A DNA stretch of 64,000 bases from Pipra filicauda (lineage: Eukaryota; Chordata; Aves; Passeriformes; Pipridae), in the NCBI RefSeq assembly GCF_003945595.2, contig NW_024104376.1:3038001-3102000 (forward strand), written 5' to 3'. The position numbers and the translations under genes were made by a program. Below, in pieces: positions 11,211 through 24,547 of this stretch (positions are counted from its first letter, which is position 1; the number at the start of each line of letters is the position of its first letter). Below the pieces are notes generated by a model that saw nothing but the letters and a program-made list of their open reading frames with translations, was not told where the DNA came from and made no database searches.

Positions 11211-14200
11211 CAGGAGCAATTTCCAAACTTTGAACTCGAGGTATATGTGAAATGCACAAGTTCTGACACTGCAAGTCAGATCCATCACTAATGGCTGTTG
11301 GCAGAGTTCTGCTAAAGCAAATGGAACAGACATTTATATAACAGAAGATCTTGATCTTGCTTTCTTTTTAATCATGATATTTTTTCTCTGAATACCCTCC
11401 TTAATGGTATGAACATCCAATCATCATTTCTATTCTTACTGTGCTTTTAGCTTCAGTATTAACTTGTGGTAATGTTTTAGATTTGCCTGGTTTTTAATCT
11501 GAGAGGCTGGATTCATCTTGCTTCTTTCTTTAACAGGATCTTTATTTCCCGCTGCATGTTGTAAATATGCTGATAAATGTGTTAATTGAAATGACTGTCA
11601 GATGTACGGAAAATGAATCCTTGCAGGAGTCCTACCCTGAGAGTGTATTCATAGCTAACTCTAAAGCATGAAGCTGTGCAAGTTAGACTGTTTTTTGCAC
11701 TATAAAGAAACAGCAATGAATAATTTGCTGTGACGCACAAAGACAGGAGTGCATACGGATGCACACACCAGTTCACAGCCTCAAGGAAATAATTCTAGGT
11801 AGATTCATTATAATGGTGGGCAGCGTGGGCAGTTTTGTCAGTCAACAGAGCTCTAATCAATCTGTCTAATGCCTTTCATAATATCATTTCATTAGAGGTG
11901 CAAAATAATCATTCACTCATCTTCTCTTCAGCTGCTGGGTTTGATTTGTGTGCTTTTATGTGATACAACTTATGTGTATCCCATAAGAGCATTTCCTATT
12001 TATTGCTTATGTGCTAAGAATATGTATTGCCTTTATTTTATAACCATTGGAGGGTGAAGTCCAGTGGGGCATTTCTACAGAGTATGGTATGTAAAATAGT
12101 TAATTTCTGGCAGAGTTGAAATGGCTAGAATATTCACTGAATTATCAATTATCCTCCCTTCATGAACCAGGTTAATTGACATCCTGCAGAAGCCATTAGG
12201 CATTTTTTATTACAATTCTTCAGGCTGTATTCCACCTTTATTTAGACCTCAGTTTTCAATGAGCTTAAAGGTAATTTGAACGAAGAAGTGGCTAGCACAA
12301 AAATCCGCCTCTCACTTTCAACAGTCTGTGTCCATCTAGAGAAGATGGGAGAGAAGATGTAATCAGAGGGGTGAAAGTTCCCACTGGTACAGAGGAGAGC
12401 ATAAAAGAGTAGAATCATGGGAAAAAACAGCCTCTATTAAGGAACAATGAAACCCTTGGGCCAGGGTGACCAATATTCCTGTTTCCATGTCTTTAATCAA
12501 TTACCTTTTTCTTCCCCTAATACTTCTGAGATGACATTCTAGAATCTTATCCACCTTGATAATGAAGTTTACATTTCCCTCTATTTACGTGCTGCATTTA
12601 TTCACATCCAGTTTCTATTTATTTGTTTTCATGTTAATAGCTGTCATTATTCAGACAGCACACTAAAGCTGCCTTGCTGAGACACCAAAGTACCTCCGTA
12701 AGTGATGTGGGTGTTTTGCTTGACAGAGTGACTGAAACTCTCTCTAAAATATGGGCCTATTCGGGATCCTCCACATACTGGCTCACTGTGTCTCAGGTCA
12801 GGGCAGCTGTCCAAAGGGCTGTAATTTTGGCTTTTCACGGATCATTGGAACAAAACGACCTTTCTCCATTTGCATCAGGTCAAATACTGGGCCACAAATC
12901 CCATATTGTCTGAGGGAACACGCCTGATGGAGAAGGAAGAGGAAGAAGCATCTGCAACTGAATTTTGCCTCTTGCCTTCTGTCTAGAACTCATGTGAGAA
13001 GGAAGTAAGTCTGGGACTAAGACTTTCATCTACCTGAGAGAGGTGCTGCAGCTCTTATTCTCTAGACATGTTTTTCTACCAATACGATCTATAATCTTCA
13101 GGGGAATATGCTCTCTCTTGAAGATGGGTCACTGTGTAAAAAAAATGTATGGTGTCTGAATCCAGGAGGATCCTGATTCTTTAGTCCATTTAATGGATCT
13201 CTGGCAGAACAGTGCTGTGTTCTTGGATCCATTTCCACTGCCTGAAGGTGTATTTCATGTAATGATTTTTCTGGGTGAAAAATATATGCTGGTCATGAAA
13301 CAGGCAGTTTTCCTGACTGCAAGGTGATTACTCATCAGCTAAAACAAGGCATTCTTCCCACCAGTGGAATTATCACATGGTGGTTTCATCACTCCCAGAA
13401 GACGTAAGAGCATCATTTCCACCATCTTTAGTGGAAAAGTGCCAAGGATTTTTGTTTCCACCTGAGTTGTGAGATCCCAGGCTCCACTGCAGGAGGTGCT
13501 TTCCTCCTGCTCTCAGCTCTCAGCTCTTCTCAGTGCAGTTTGAGTTCTCCTAGTGGATTAGTCTCAGAGGCTTTTGGTGTCTCTCTGTCTACCTCTGAAT
13601 TGCACCTGAACAACTTAGTTCTCCACAATGAAATGGCGATGCAGCTTAGCTGCTGACAAGGACAGGAAGCAGTCCTAGTGCTTGGCCTTAATATGGGCCT
13701 CATGCTGCCTCTGAGGTACTTTTTATTCCTATGTGTTTTTTACTGTCTGGCAGACTTAGTAGGAACAGCAATAGTTTCTCCAGTAGATTTTTCTCCTCTA
13801 GTAAGTTAGGTTCCCTTGGTAATACTAAGATTCCTCCTCTGTGCCCATCCCAGTTTGACCTGAGCATTCCTGATTATGGTTATCTAAGTTTACAAACACT
13901 GCATCTCACATAAATTTCAGCAGATCCCCATATTAATACTTCACTATCTCTCCTAATATAACCAGTCATCTATTGCTGTCTCTCCTGTCACTTAAATATC
14001 AGGAGAAAAATGTGTTTGCATGAGCGGGTCACCCAAGTAATTTTAGGTTACACAATTAGATGGTAGCCAGCAGAACATAAAGGGTTTCACTGACCTTGGC
14101 AACACTGAACACACCTTGAGTTATTTGTCTGATATGTTGCTCACAAAACCCCCTTAAAACTGAGTTTCAGACTCTTGCTATTTACCGCACCTTGTTCAAA

Positions 14201-16002
14201 CAAATACTCGAGCTTTGCGTAAGAAGAAATTTTGAAGTCCATGCAACTACCTTCACATCAAGCTGGAAATTCTAAGTTGTTTTTCCACTTAATCAAATGT
14301 TGGTATAAAATTTCCAGTCAATGATTTTCCTGAGTAGTACCATTTTTGTGCATCTCGCACCAAACTGAAAACAAAAAAAGGTAAAAGGGGAAGTTATTGT
14401 CTTAGGTCTTTTTCTTTTTTTTTAGGTTCAGACTGCAATGTTTATTCTTAGTTAGTCATAGTTGGTAAAAAGAAGGTGAGTTTTTCAGGGAGTTCAGCTC
14501 TCATTACTGAGTCAAGAGGCTCTAAATAAATCAAAACATGGGCTTTTAGGTTCTACCTAAAAGGACTATAGTGGGAGCTATTAAGGCATTGGGCACTTTT
14601 GAACATCTAACCTCTGCACAGGGGATTAAAGATAGTTGATCTCTTCTGAAAACTTTGCTCGTATGTGCAGATTATTGGAAGTCTGGCTTCTGCACTTTTT
14701 AGTGTTTTTTTGTTCTTTATCCAGAGATAGGATCCTGTTCCTGAGGCTGAGACTTGCAAACTCCTGAGAATCGATCTGAGAGTCTAAAACATGTTAAATG
14801 ATTGCATGCCAGAAGGCTAACTGCAAGAATGACTTATAAAATGTGATTATTGTACAAAATCTATGATGTTGTTGAAATCCCCTGTTGGAGGAATAGAAGG
14901 GTTATGTGGAGCAGGTTGAAATCTGGCAGGAATGGAAGGGATTATGGCATGCAGTGAACGACAGCAGGGAGACGGCCATGTCAAAAGTTCATGTGCAATA
15001 TGTGATACCAATAATTTACAAGGCACTTCCATTCCTTTTCCTTTATCAACAAAGCTGTCTACAAGCTGTTTGGAGGGTCTACCTACTTCACTGGTTTTCC
15101 TACATGGTAAATTGATGAAATATTCTTACATATAAAATGATGTTATGTCATGTACATGTATCTTTACCATGTCTCCAATACATTGCATCAGGACAAGTTG
15201 GCTGTATTGAGCACAGCCAGGTATCGTCCCCTGACATCAGCGTACCCATGACTTTTATTGTCACTGTGATCTCTGAACACTTTAACTTTTTTCACCTGGC
15301 CATCCTTATGCATCAAGTGATAGGAGAGTAAACCCCTTTGAATATGTGTGTTTATGTGTGTCTGTGTCAAAGATTGCTAGGGAGGGATCCTTTGGAATGT
15401 AAGGAGGTTTTGTTAATTGCCTAAAGCACTGGAGAAGAATCCCAGTTTGATAAGACTCCTAGAGGCAGTTTTTGGTGAAAGGGCTTGGAATGCAGGTTTC
15501 CACTGTTTGATTCCCTGTGGCACAGAGGTATGAGGAAGAATAGATTATATTTCCTATCTTTCCTTCTGAGTACAGTACTTGCACGGTGCAAGATGAGATA
15601 TTGTTGGTCTAAGGGCAAGGCTCTCCCAAGACCGTGTTTTTGAAAATCTTATCAGTGCTCTTTCTGGGTTGAATAACTGAAGAACAGAAATTATCATTTA
15701 GATAAAAACTGGGAGGATAAAACGGTAAATCATCAACTTGACCAATTATGACACCTTGAGATACACTCATTCCGAAATAGAAACATGAAGGAAAGTCTGA
15801 TCTGTGTAGACTGCCAGATTCTCAGCTATTACAGGCAATTTTAATTAGGAGGAAAAACTGGGGCCAGGGATCTCGTATGCAGTTCTGTGTATTTAGAAGA
15901 ATAAACTAAGCCTGTTATCCCTGAGCTTAGGAACAATCAGAGGTTGTTTCCAGTTCCATCTCAGCACTCCTAGCCCAATCCCTATGTTCTGAGACTCTCT
16001 CT
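11211..16002. other. Unique non-coding sequence
   Basis: No coding region is recognised; open frames are all below 85 codons. A strong polypyrimidine acceptor and an AAG-GTGAGT donor enclose about 50 bases at 14425-14476, but all three frames have stops, so any exon there would be non-coding. Confidence 0.5.
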
Positions 16003-16071
16003 CTTCCTTCCTTCCTTCCTTCCTTCCTTCCTTCCTTCCTTCCTTCCTTCCTTCCTTCCTTCCTTCCTTCC
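16003..16071 (+). repeat. (CTTC)n microsatellite, about 17 units
   Basis: The tetranucleotide array is essentially perfect: pure pyrimidine on the plus strand and GAAG on the minus strand. It accounts for a spurious minus-strand frame with a Lys-Glu-Gly-Arg repeat. Confidence 0.97.
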
Positions 16072-17938
16072 ACCACCTCACACATGAGGAAGCAATCCCT
16101 TCTTTAATGAATAATTTTCCCACTGCAATTACAACCCAAGGGCATGACCCTTTGGTAGTCCCAGGGAAGGGGCCACCTCTATGAGAAGCCAAACAGATGG
16201 ATTGTGCACTTGTTCAGCTATTAGAGGATTTGAGATTAGTTCCCAGAATTGTCCCAAACTCTGCTTGTTACTCTCTACAAATATGTTTGGTGTGGCTATT
16301 CAAGGGCTCTTCAAAGGTACTTGTCTGTGTATTTCTGAGGCTTGGGACCTCTGTCCACTTCCCAGTGGAGTAAAAGGCAGTGACAGTGTTTGTCCCAAAG
16401 ACATTGCTGGATGGTAAAAGTGAAAACAGACAGATGTGAAAAGACACTGAGGAGAAGGCCTCTGTGTTTAGTGGGAGAGGGCAGAGTAGATGAACAAAAT
16501 TATGAGGGTTAAATAACAAACACCGATTTCCCTGGAAAAGAATATTCTGTCTTTGTGTACAGCCATATTATGGCATCTCTGATCTTGCCTTCCTCTGCCA
16601 CACATATTGTATCGATATCTGACCACTTGTTTCCTATCAAAAGCTGACCTTGGAAGAGTAAAAAGACTGAGGAAACTAACACAAAGAAATAATCAGGGGG
16701 TTTTCTGGCCAGCAGGATAAAAATTACACATATTATAATCCTCTCTAGTCCTGATGATACAATCTGTGAAGTGATTTAGCCTGGCACTGCTCTGCTTGCT
16801 GCCATGAAACTACTGTCGCCGAGACCACATGGGGCCTGGCCTTTTGCTCCCAGCATCTGCTGGTATGACACAGACTGACAGCGAGGACAAAAAGAGCATT
16901 CAGGCAAACGTTCAACACCTTGCTCAGTTCTCACTTGCACAGAGGTCCTAGTAAATTCATGAGAAGTTTTAAGAAAGTCAGGAGAAGTGTCACCAGTGTC
17001 CATAGAACTGTTTAAGACACTGAACCTTGATTGCTAATTGATTTAATAGTAAGTCCAGCTTAACTTGATGTAATTGAGACCTGGGTGTAATTGAAACCAT
17101 TTTTACAGCAGTTTGCTCTTTGTCAGGAGTCACAGGAATATAAGGATGAGCAGAGCATGTAAGCCCCAGGTACACACAGCCCATGTGTCTGCCTCCAGCA
17201 GTGACCCAGGGCAGATGCATAGGGAGGAGAAATGTAAAACAAAGCAAATAAGGGGGTTTTTCTTCACCAAGACATTCTTGCAGCTTCCATGTAACTTAAA
17301 GTATAAATACAGATTTGGTTTCCGTTATTCCATCTACATACCTTCACAGGAAATTTCCAACTGAAGAACATCTTTTCTGTCAGTCAAGAGGTTAGGCTTA
17401 CAAATGAGGTAGATCTGGCAGGTTTGTCCTCTCTGCTTACTGACCTAAAACTCTCCGTGGCATTTACCATTTGCCATCAGCAGTTTTTCAGCTTTTTTTT
17501 TTCTTATGCAGAATTAATTACTGTTTCACCAAACAAAAATGGGTCTCAGAGATCTCGATCTGGGTGGCTGCATTTCACATTGAGAGAACTGACCCATATG
17601 GAGCTGGAGTAAGGATGAATTCTTCTGCTAGTGACTAATTATATTTCCTAGTGTATATTACAAGCCAACCTTCTTAAACCAAACCTTGAACTATTCCTGG
17701 TCATGCCCTCCAAAGGGATTCCCAGCTCTTGCAAGTCTCCTGACCTAAGGAGGTCATTAATTAATGTCTACATTTCTGCATATGTATAAATATGCATAAA
17801 ATCTACCCATTCTGAAATGAAAATCCAGTGGTTTTCACCAGCATATATTTACACTTAATACTAAATAGAAAGATATATAGCATAGAGATCTTCTAAATAT
17901 ACCATAGATTAGGTTTAATACTTTACAGTTTGTCCAGT
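16072..17938. other. Unique sequence, no gene seen
   Basis: Short overlapping frames (up to 85 codons) occur on both strands, without domains or convincing splice boundaries. Confidence 0.5.
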
Positions 17939-17963
17939 TTAACCCTAACCCTAACCCTAACCC
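17939..17963 (-). repeat. Short interstitial telomeric repeat, (CCCTAA)n
   Basis: The sequence is four consecutive CCCTAA-type units without a mismatch (TTAACCCTAACCCTAACCCT continuing to AACCC). This is the vertebrate telomere repeat in the C-rich orientation. Flanks are ordinary AT-rich DNA with no decayed telomeric repeats around it. Short islands of this kind are generally explained by telomerase capture at a repaired double-strand break, less often by a chromosome fusion. Confidence 0.9.
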
Positions 17964-20900
17964 ATGTACTGTATTCATTAAGAGTTTTGCTACATAAGAT
18001 TGTAGGCATTTCTAATGTCAGTGTTTTGAGTACAGGAAGTTCATGTTGTTTTATGAAAACCAGTTTGCTGGAAACAATAGATACTATTCTTCAGCTTGGA
18101 CTATCACCAGTAATTATCTCCTGGCTGCTATGCAAATATCTCATGTCCTAATTTCCACACTTGTTCATTTAACACATAAGCTCATTACAGCTGAGATGTT
18201 TATTTAAAGACGCTGGAAATATCTCAAAGTAAGTTGCTCAAAAGCTTTATAAATGACAAGTTTTCTTCACTGGCAAATTCCACTTTCTGTTGCAGACATG
18301 GTCTGCATTCCACAGCTATTTTTTCCTTAGTCTGTTCGGAAAGGACTCCACAACTGGGCACAAGGCCAGATTTTGATCCGTCTCTTTATTGGTTTCCACT
18401 GAATAATTTCAGATTTCAACTGGTTCTCTGACAAACTGAGCCTGTCCTTTCACTCATGTGTCTGCCCAGTTCTCAGCTGCTAAGGGGAAAAGCACAAGGA
18501 AATAACCCTTGTTCGCATGTGACACCTGACTTGTTACCTCTCTTCGCCAAGAAAACTACAATCTAGAAGAATGTTCCAAAACTCGGGCTGCAGCAATGGT
18601 GCCTGCACTACAGCTTTGAGCAAAGCGTGATCAGTTTTTGAGGAAAGCTGATCGTGATACTCCAGTTGTATCTTTTTAGTGTTTGGAGCAGGACCTTGCT
18701 GTCCATACAAGTGGATTTGCAAAGCTGTTTGGCGTAACACAGTGTACAGCTTACAGCTTTTCTAACAAAGACTCAGTAAGCAAAAAAGGAAAGAAAGAAG
18801 TAGTTCACACATTCTTATGTCTTTTCTCCCTCGCTGCTGAAAATACCTAAACACAAGTCATGATGAAGGCAGCATCCCCATTGCACTGCAGGGCTGTGCA
18901 CTCAAGTGTGTCCAACCATTTGTCTGAGCTGCTGAAGCTAGAACAGGGACAGGAATGTGGGGGGAGGAAAGTAGCCTAAAGGCTCCTCCAAAAACCCTCC
19001 ACCAGTCACTACTGGCAGGCAAACCTGCCTTTTTGCTTATCCTGCACTTCCTCGCTGGATTAAAGAGTGAAGAAATGTCACCTGGAGGCCCCAGAACAAA
19101 TTCAGTTGCTGACTCCTTCCCAGTTCTTATCTTTCAGGAATAGCAAAGGTCTTGCACAGAGACTTCTCCATAGCAATGTACAACCTGAGTTTTGGGACAC
19201 AGCCTTGGTCCTGATGAGAAACCCACCATAGTTGTTGCTTTGACTGCCATAGCCAAAACAAGGTCAGTCTGTTATTTCCTATGGGTGATGTGCTTGAGTT
19301 TTCCAGAGTCAAGGTGATAGATAAATGAGAATTGACTTGTGTTTTTTAGGATTTCTGACAATCATATAGCACAATAGTCCTCAGATTCTTAATTGTCTCT
19401 GCTTTCCTAAACATCTTGGAGAATTCAGCTACAATTATTTTTTCTCTTGCCCCACTGCAGTCAGGCTGGAACATCAGGCAGTGGGTGCCAATGACAGTGT
19501 CCCTCCTGGACACCTCCACCCTCTGGAGATGTCAGCTTTAGATATGGTACTCTTTAATCCAGCTTCCTGTAGGTGAAGAGGGAAAGAGAGGTGCTTTCAT
19601 CCAGTGCTGGGAGCTGGTTTGGGTGCAGCCCTTTTGTGAGCTGGGCAGTACCACAGCTGCCTCAAGCTTATTCAGCACTCATGGGCTCTAAGTTTAAATT
19701 CAGAAGTTGTTGCTGTTCAGTTTCCACTGCTCCGTGAAGCAGAACCACACCTCCATGCCTTTGGCAGTCTAGGTGTATGATGACCCTGCCCCAAAGATTA
19801 GCCACCTAAATGTTAAAAGTGGCAGAGATACCTGCAGCCCAGGGAAAGTGAAAGCCCATTATCAGCAATGCCAGAAGACACTGAAGGGCACAGACAGTGT
19901 GGCATCATTTGGTTTACAACAGCCCTTTTGGAAGCACAATGATCTATTGAAGAGTGACTGTCTCTGCTCTTGAGTGGATCAGCACAAAGAAAGGTTAGGG
20001 CAGCACTGTTAGGTAATTGGTTCATGTCATATAAATTGAAGCTTAGAAAGGTAGAAGGAACAAAACAAAACCAGACCAGAACACACAGCAATTGAACTTC
20101 TCTAAGGAGTGCATGGAATAAATACTTATCCTTCTTGCAACTCTAACAAACCTAATCGGGATTAATTACTATGTCTAACTTGAAAAATTTTCTCTGCCAA
20201 ATGTCCATTTTTTTCTGACGGATTCCCTCCTGATATAGCTTTATAGCTGAGGCAGGCAGGTTTCAAAGCCAAAAGGCTTTTTCTAACACAAAAATCCCCA
20301 ACACAGCCAAATAAAAAAAAAATTCTGTCTTTTAGCTCCAAACATCTCTTTCCTGATTGATTTTGAGCCCCGCTAAACACATTCATGTGAAGGAAAACAA
20401 ATACCGGTCTCTGTTTGTTTAATCTGTGGCAGTGAACCAGCTGAACTGGTTCTCACTGTAATCTCTGAACACCAAACTAGGCCTTTCCTGGGAGGACCTC
20501 CTAGCACTTTGGAGGTGTCAGTGTGGTCAGTTTAGCAGTAAACTCACAGATTAAAAAAATTATAGGGATTTGATTTCTCCCCAAAAGGCAGATTTCTGAC
20601 ATTGGTAAATCCAGCTGGTAAATGGACCTAGAGGGGAAAGCTATCTACACCCACTAGTGCCCAGTGGTCCTGTCCTTGTTCAGTGCTGACACAAAAGTAC
20701 ATGTACATACATATAAAATTAGTACAGATTGAGCAAAACAAAGAGCTTTAAGGAACTCATAAATTCCTTAATTCCAGTCCTGTGATTACCCCACTCCTCT
20801 AGGCATGCAACAGCCACCTCCAACTTGCAGAGTTCAAGCTAACAGTAATATTAAAGAAAACATTGTAGGAAGTGAAGTCCTTTAATTAGTATAACAAATA

Positions 20901-22604
20901 TATTCAGAAAAAAATTATGCAGGGAGATTTTTTTTCTCAGACAATGCACAATTAGCCTGAGGCACTCATTATCATAAGATATAAACTTTAGGAGTGTCAT
21001 GAAATTCAGTAACAGATTGTTTGTACAGAAGACAGTAATATCCAGTATTAATGGGAAACAGTTACTTTAGAAGGGCTTAAACTTAATCTTCATGCAAGTT
21101 GTACATTTTTCCCCAAACATTGTCTGGTAGGGACCTTCCTTCTGAGCAAATATCTTGCTCCTTCCCTCTGAAAATGATGGTGCTGGCTGTAGCCTTTGAT
21201 AGGATATTTCCTAAAGGGGACTGCAGGGATAACATTGGTCTCATCTAATTCCATCCCTGTAGCAACTGGTATCCAGGCTAAGCTGGTATTCTTGGCGTGA
21301 GTGCAGAGACAGGGGTACCTACAGACTGTGACTCATTCAGCTTCTCCTAGATAACAGGTTGGGATGGGCCACTCCACTGTATTTCCACGTCTCCCCTGAC
21401 AAGAGAGGGAAATTGAAGGTAGAAGACAACTCCAGATCACCACATCTACAGGTAAGTGTTTCTACATGCTGGAGCTCCCACTGCAGACAGAGGCAATTTG
21501 GTCATTGATTCGTGTCCCCAGGCAGAGAGGACCATGCAGATATTGACATGATTGCATTCCTCTTCATCTTGGGCCACCTATCAGTTCTGTAGGCATGCCA
21601 GTCTTAGCTAGGGGACATTTCTAGTTGGGGTAGACTGTCACAGAGGCTAACCTCCTTCACTGAGGTTGCCAAGCAGCTTTTTGGTGTTAGGTGAAAAGTA
21701 ACTCACCAGCTGGCAAGGCGGGGTTGTAGAGGCTCGGTAGAAACGGCTGCTTTGGAGCATCGCTTTGGAACATCTGCAGACTGGCCCTTGCTCAGTATCA
21801 GTTTCATCCATGGCACAGCACCAGTGAGCAGTCTAACAAACAGCAAGAGCCCTGAGAGCTAAAAATCTGCATCGAAGGGCTTGCTCTCAGCTCTGGTTCT
21901 GATAAACACTTTCCTCTTAAACCATCCACAAAGTCAAGCTAGCAACAAATTGAAAGGATAACATCTATCAGAACTAATAAGAGCTAATCTAGCATGAAAG
22001 AGATAGCAACCAATTGAGTTGGCAGGCAGAGAGGGGAACAAAGTCTGGGTACAGCACATTGAGAATCTATACAATTATAAATCATAAATTATAAAACAGC
22101 TCACTGCAGAATAAGGATACATGCACAGTAATAATTCTAATAAATATTTGAAACAATGCCTTGATTTTGTTAGTGTTATAAAATCTGACTTCAAATCAAC
22201 TGCCTGTATCTTAAAAAAAAAAAAGGAAATTCTTACACAAATCTCCTATTACTAATCAGAAAAGCTTCCTTCTAGACAATCAGTTTATTTTAGGAGTTGG
22301 CAGACTGTTGGCTGTGTGTATGTGTCACAACTTTGAAGCTGTCAGAGCTGCACTTATTTGCTAATCATACTCATGTACCTACAAGCTACCTTTTTAAATG
22401 GTATGGATGAATAATATCTTTGTTCTTGTGAAGGGTTTCTTATGGCTGTGCATCTATTTTCACTAGACTTTAAAGCAATCAATATGCTGGCACAAAGGCT
22501 TTGGGATAATTCATAGCAACAATCAGTAGCAACTTACAGACTGATTTGGTTCCTTTAAATTGTTCTGATGAAAAAATTATTAGAAGATTCCAAATTCACA
22601 ATTA
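17964..22604. other. Unique non-coding sequence
   Basis: No repeat of a known class and no gene is recognised. A possible 101-base exon at 21351-21451 is listed under findings. A run of short AT-rich words occupies 22060-22170. Confidence 0.5.
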
Positions 22605-22668
22605 CAAAAAAAAAAAAAAAAGAAAAAAAGAAAGAAGATGAAGAAAGAAAACAAAAAGGAAGGAAAGA
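22605..22668 (+). repeat. A-rich tract
   Basis: About 16 As are followed by AAAG/AAGAA purine sequence up to AAGGAAGGAAAG. There is no recognisable gene or retrotransposon body upstream that it could be the tail of. Confidence 0.85.
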
Positions 22669-24291
22669 ATTCTCTGTGTTATAAAAACCTCAGAAACCTC
22701 AGGAGAAGAATTCTCTTTTCCTTAATAAGGATCTAAATTAAGTACAACCCTTTAGTTTACATGGAGACCTTCCAAATTTATTCCAGGATGGCAAGACAAG
22801 AATTTAGCCCCAGAAGTAACCCCTGCTCAATGACATGGATTTCAAAGATGCAGAGTAATGAGTAGCAGCGCTTAGGTCATTTGCTCTGCTCACAAAGAAA
22901 GACAAAGAGGGGCACAAACTCCTGCATTTGCCTTTTATTGGTGCTTCTTTGTCCTGAGCCTTTCAGGACCTGCCTTGGCAAAGCCAGACAGCTCCTTTTG
23001 GTGATGAGTGAATGTGGAGGTTCTGCACAAACACTGGAAATGGAGTCAGAGCAGAGCACTCCTCAGCCTGCTGCTAGTAGGTCACCTGGCACCTGATAAT
23101 TTTATATGCAGGTGATTATTGCACTAAACCCACTGGCATCTGCCACATGGACGAGTACTAAACAAGACACATTGCTTTTGCTGTTACCTCACCCATTACA
23201 AGGCATAAATTAGTCGGTTGATAGATTTCATTGACTAACGTGAGCTCTAAAGAAGCAACGCATTGGCTGGGGAACAAGGGCTCTTTGTAGAGGCTCTGTT
23301 CTTGTCAACATCTCCAGAAGCCATGGCACAGTCACTTTGCAGTGTACACCAGGAGGAGGAGGCAGGCTGCTTCCAGGCTCTCTGAAGTTTTATCAGCTGA
23401 AGGAAGTACTGGCCACCACAGTGGTATCCCCTACACCGCATCCAGTGGGGGATTCAAATCAGTCCTGCTAAAGACGTGGGCAACTGGTGTTGTCCATCAG
23501 ACAGACCTTTTTTAACTGAGCTCCCAGAGCACGGTCAGATATTTAAACAATGAGGAGACCCAATTTTCTTTCTTCTATAAATGTATGGAGACCTCCCCAG
23601 CTGCATCCTCTGTGCGTGTTCTGGAGAAGAGGGGGAGCTGAGAAGGGAGGATGTGGGTCAGAGATCTGGCGTTTACACACACACCATTCTTCACCCTGAG
23701 CTCCACTGATGTTGTGCAGCAAAGGTAATTCTGGTCCTCTGGAAGTACATGGTAAACAGTTTCCCTACAAATGTGAAAGCAAGGGTGTTTCTTATAAACA
23801 CTGAGGAAGCTGAGGATTTTAGTGCTAGTGGTCTCGGATTTCAGCAAATCCCTTGTTGAATCCTATGTTCAAGAGCACTGGCTGTCCTGTGATCTCAGAG
23901 AAAATCTGTGCTGCCAAACAGCACCATTTGTTGTGTGCATGGTCCACACAACTTATCAGACACCACAACAATAGCTGATAGCAGGCGATACAGCTTTGCT
24001 TTTGCTTATTGTTATTTTCATCATTTATTTCTGACATTGGCATATCTGAGATAGAGCTCAGATGGATGTACTCTGGAAGGAGAAACCTGGCATTTGCTAC
24101 AGGGATGGTAGCAAGTGGAAATAATGAGCAAAACAGAGGTATACTGTGCCTGTAGGAGCAAATGAGCTGAGTGAAGATGAGCTGGTTATTTGCTGCATTG
24201 AGTGGAGGCATTTTGGATGGAAATAAGGTGCTGGGAGGTCCCAGATTGATTTGTAAAGTGATAAGGGATATTAATTGTAGTGATTGAAGTT
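22669..24291. other. Unique sequence, no gene seen
   Basis: The longest frame (128 codons, minus strand, 23825-24211) has several Cys, His and hydrophobic runs but no domain pattern, and it stops just short of the CR1 fragment. It is treated as chance. Confidence 0.45.
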
Positions 24292-24547
24292 ACAAGGAGT
24301 GATGGGTACAAATTGAAAGAGGGGAAATTTAAGCTAGTCTTTACTGTGAGAGTGGTGAGACACTGGAACAGGTTGCCTAGGAAGGCTGTAGATGCCCCAA
24401 CCCTCGTAGTGTGCAAGGCCAGGTTGGATAAGGACTTGAGCAACCTGGTCTAGTGGGAGGTGTCCCTGCCCACGGTAGGGGGGGTTGGGACTAGATGATC
24501 CTTAGGGTCCCTTCCGAGCCCTTAACATTCTATGATTCTATGAATCT
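24292..24547 (+). mobile_element. CR1 LINE, 3' end
   Basis: Blocks run in CR1 order: ACAAATTGAAAGAGGGGAA, TTTACTGTGAGAGTGGTGAG, CACTGGAACAGGTTGCCTAG, GAGCAACCTGGTCTAGTGGG, AGGTGTCCCTGCCCA, GGACTAGATGATCC, then CATTCTATGATTCTATGAAT. The GAGCAACCTGGTCTAGTGG and GTGTCCCTGCCC words mark a CR1 subfamily different from the copies at 7.3 and 31.5 kb. Only the last codons of ORF2 plus the 3' untranslated region survive. Confidence 0.92.

Noticed and set aside
15893..16192. Minus-strand frame with repeated Lys-Glu-Gly-Arg
   Set aside because: It is the translation of the CTTC microsatellite.
22605..22668. A-rich tract as the tail of a processed pseudogene
   Set aside because: No gene-like sequence precedes it and no target duplication was found.
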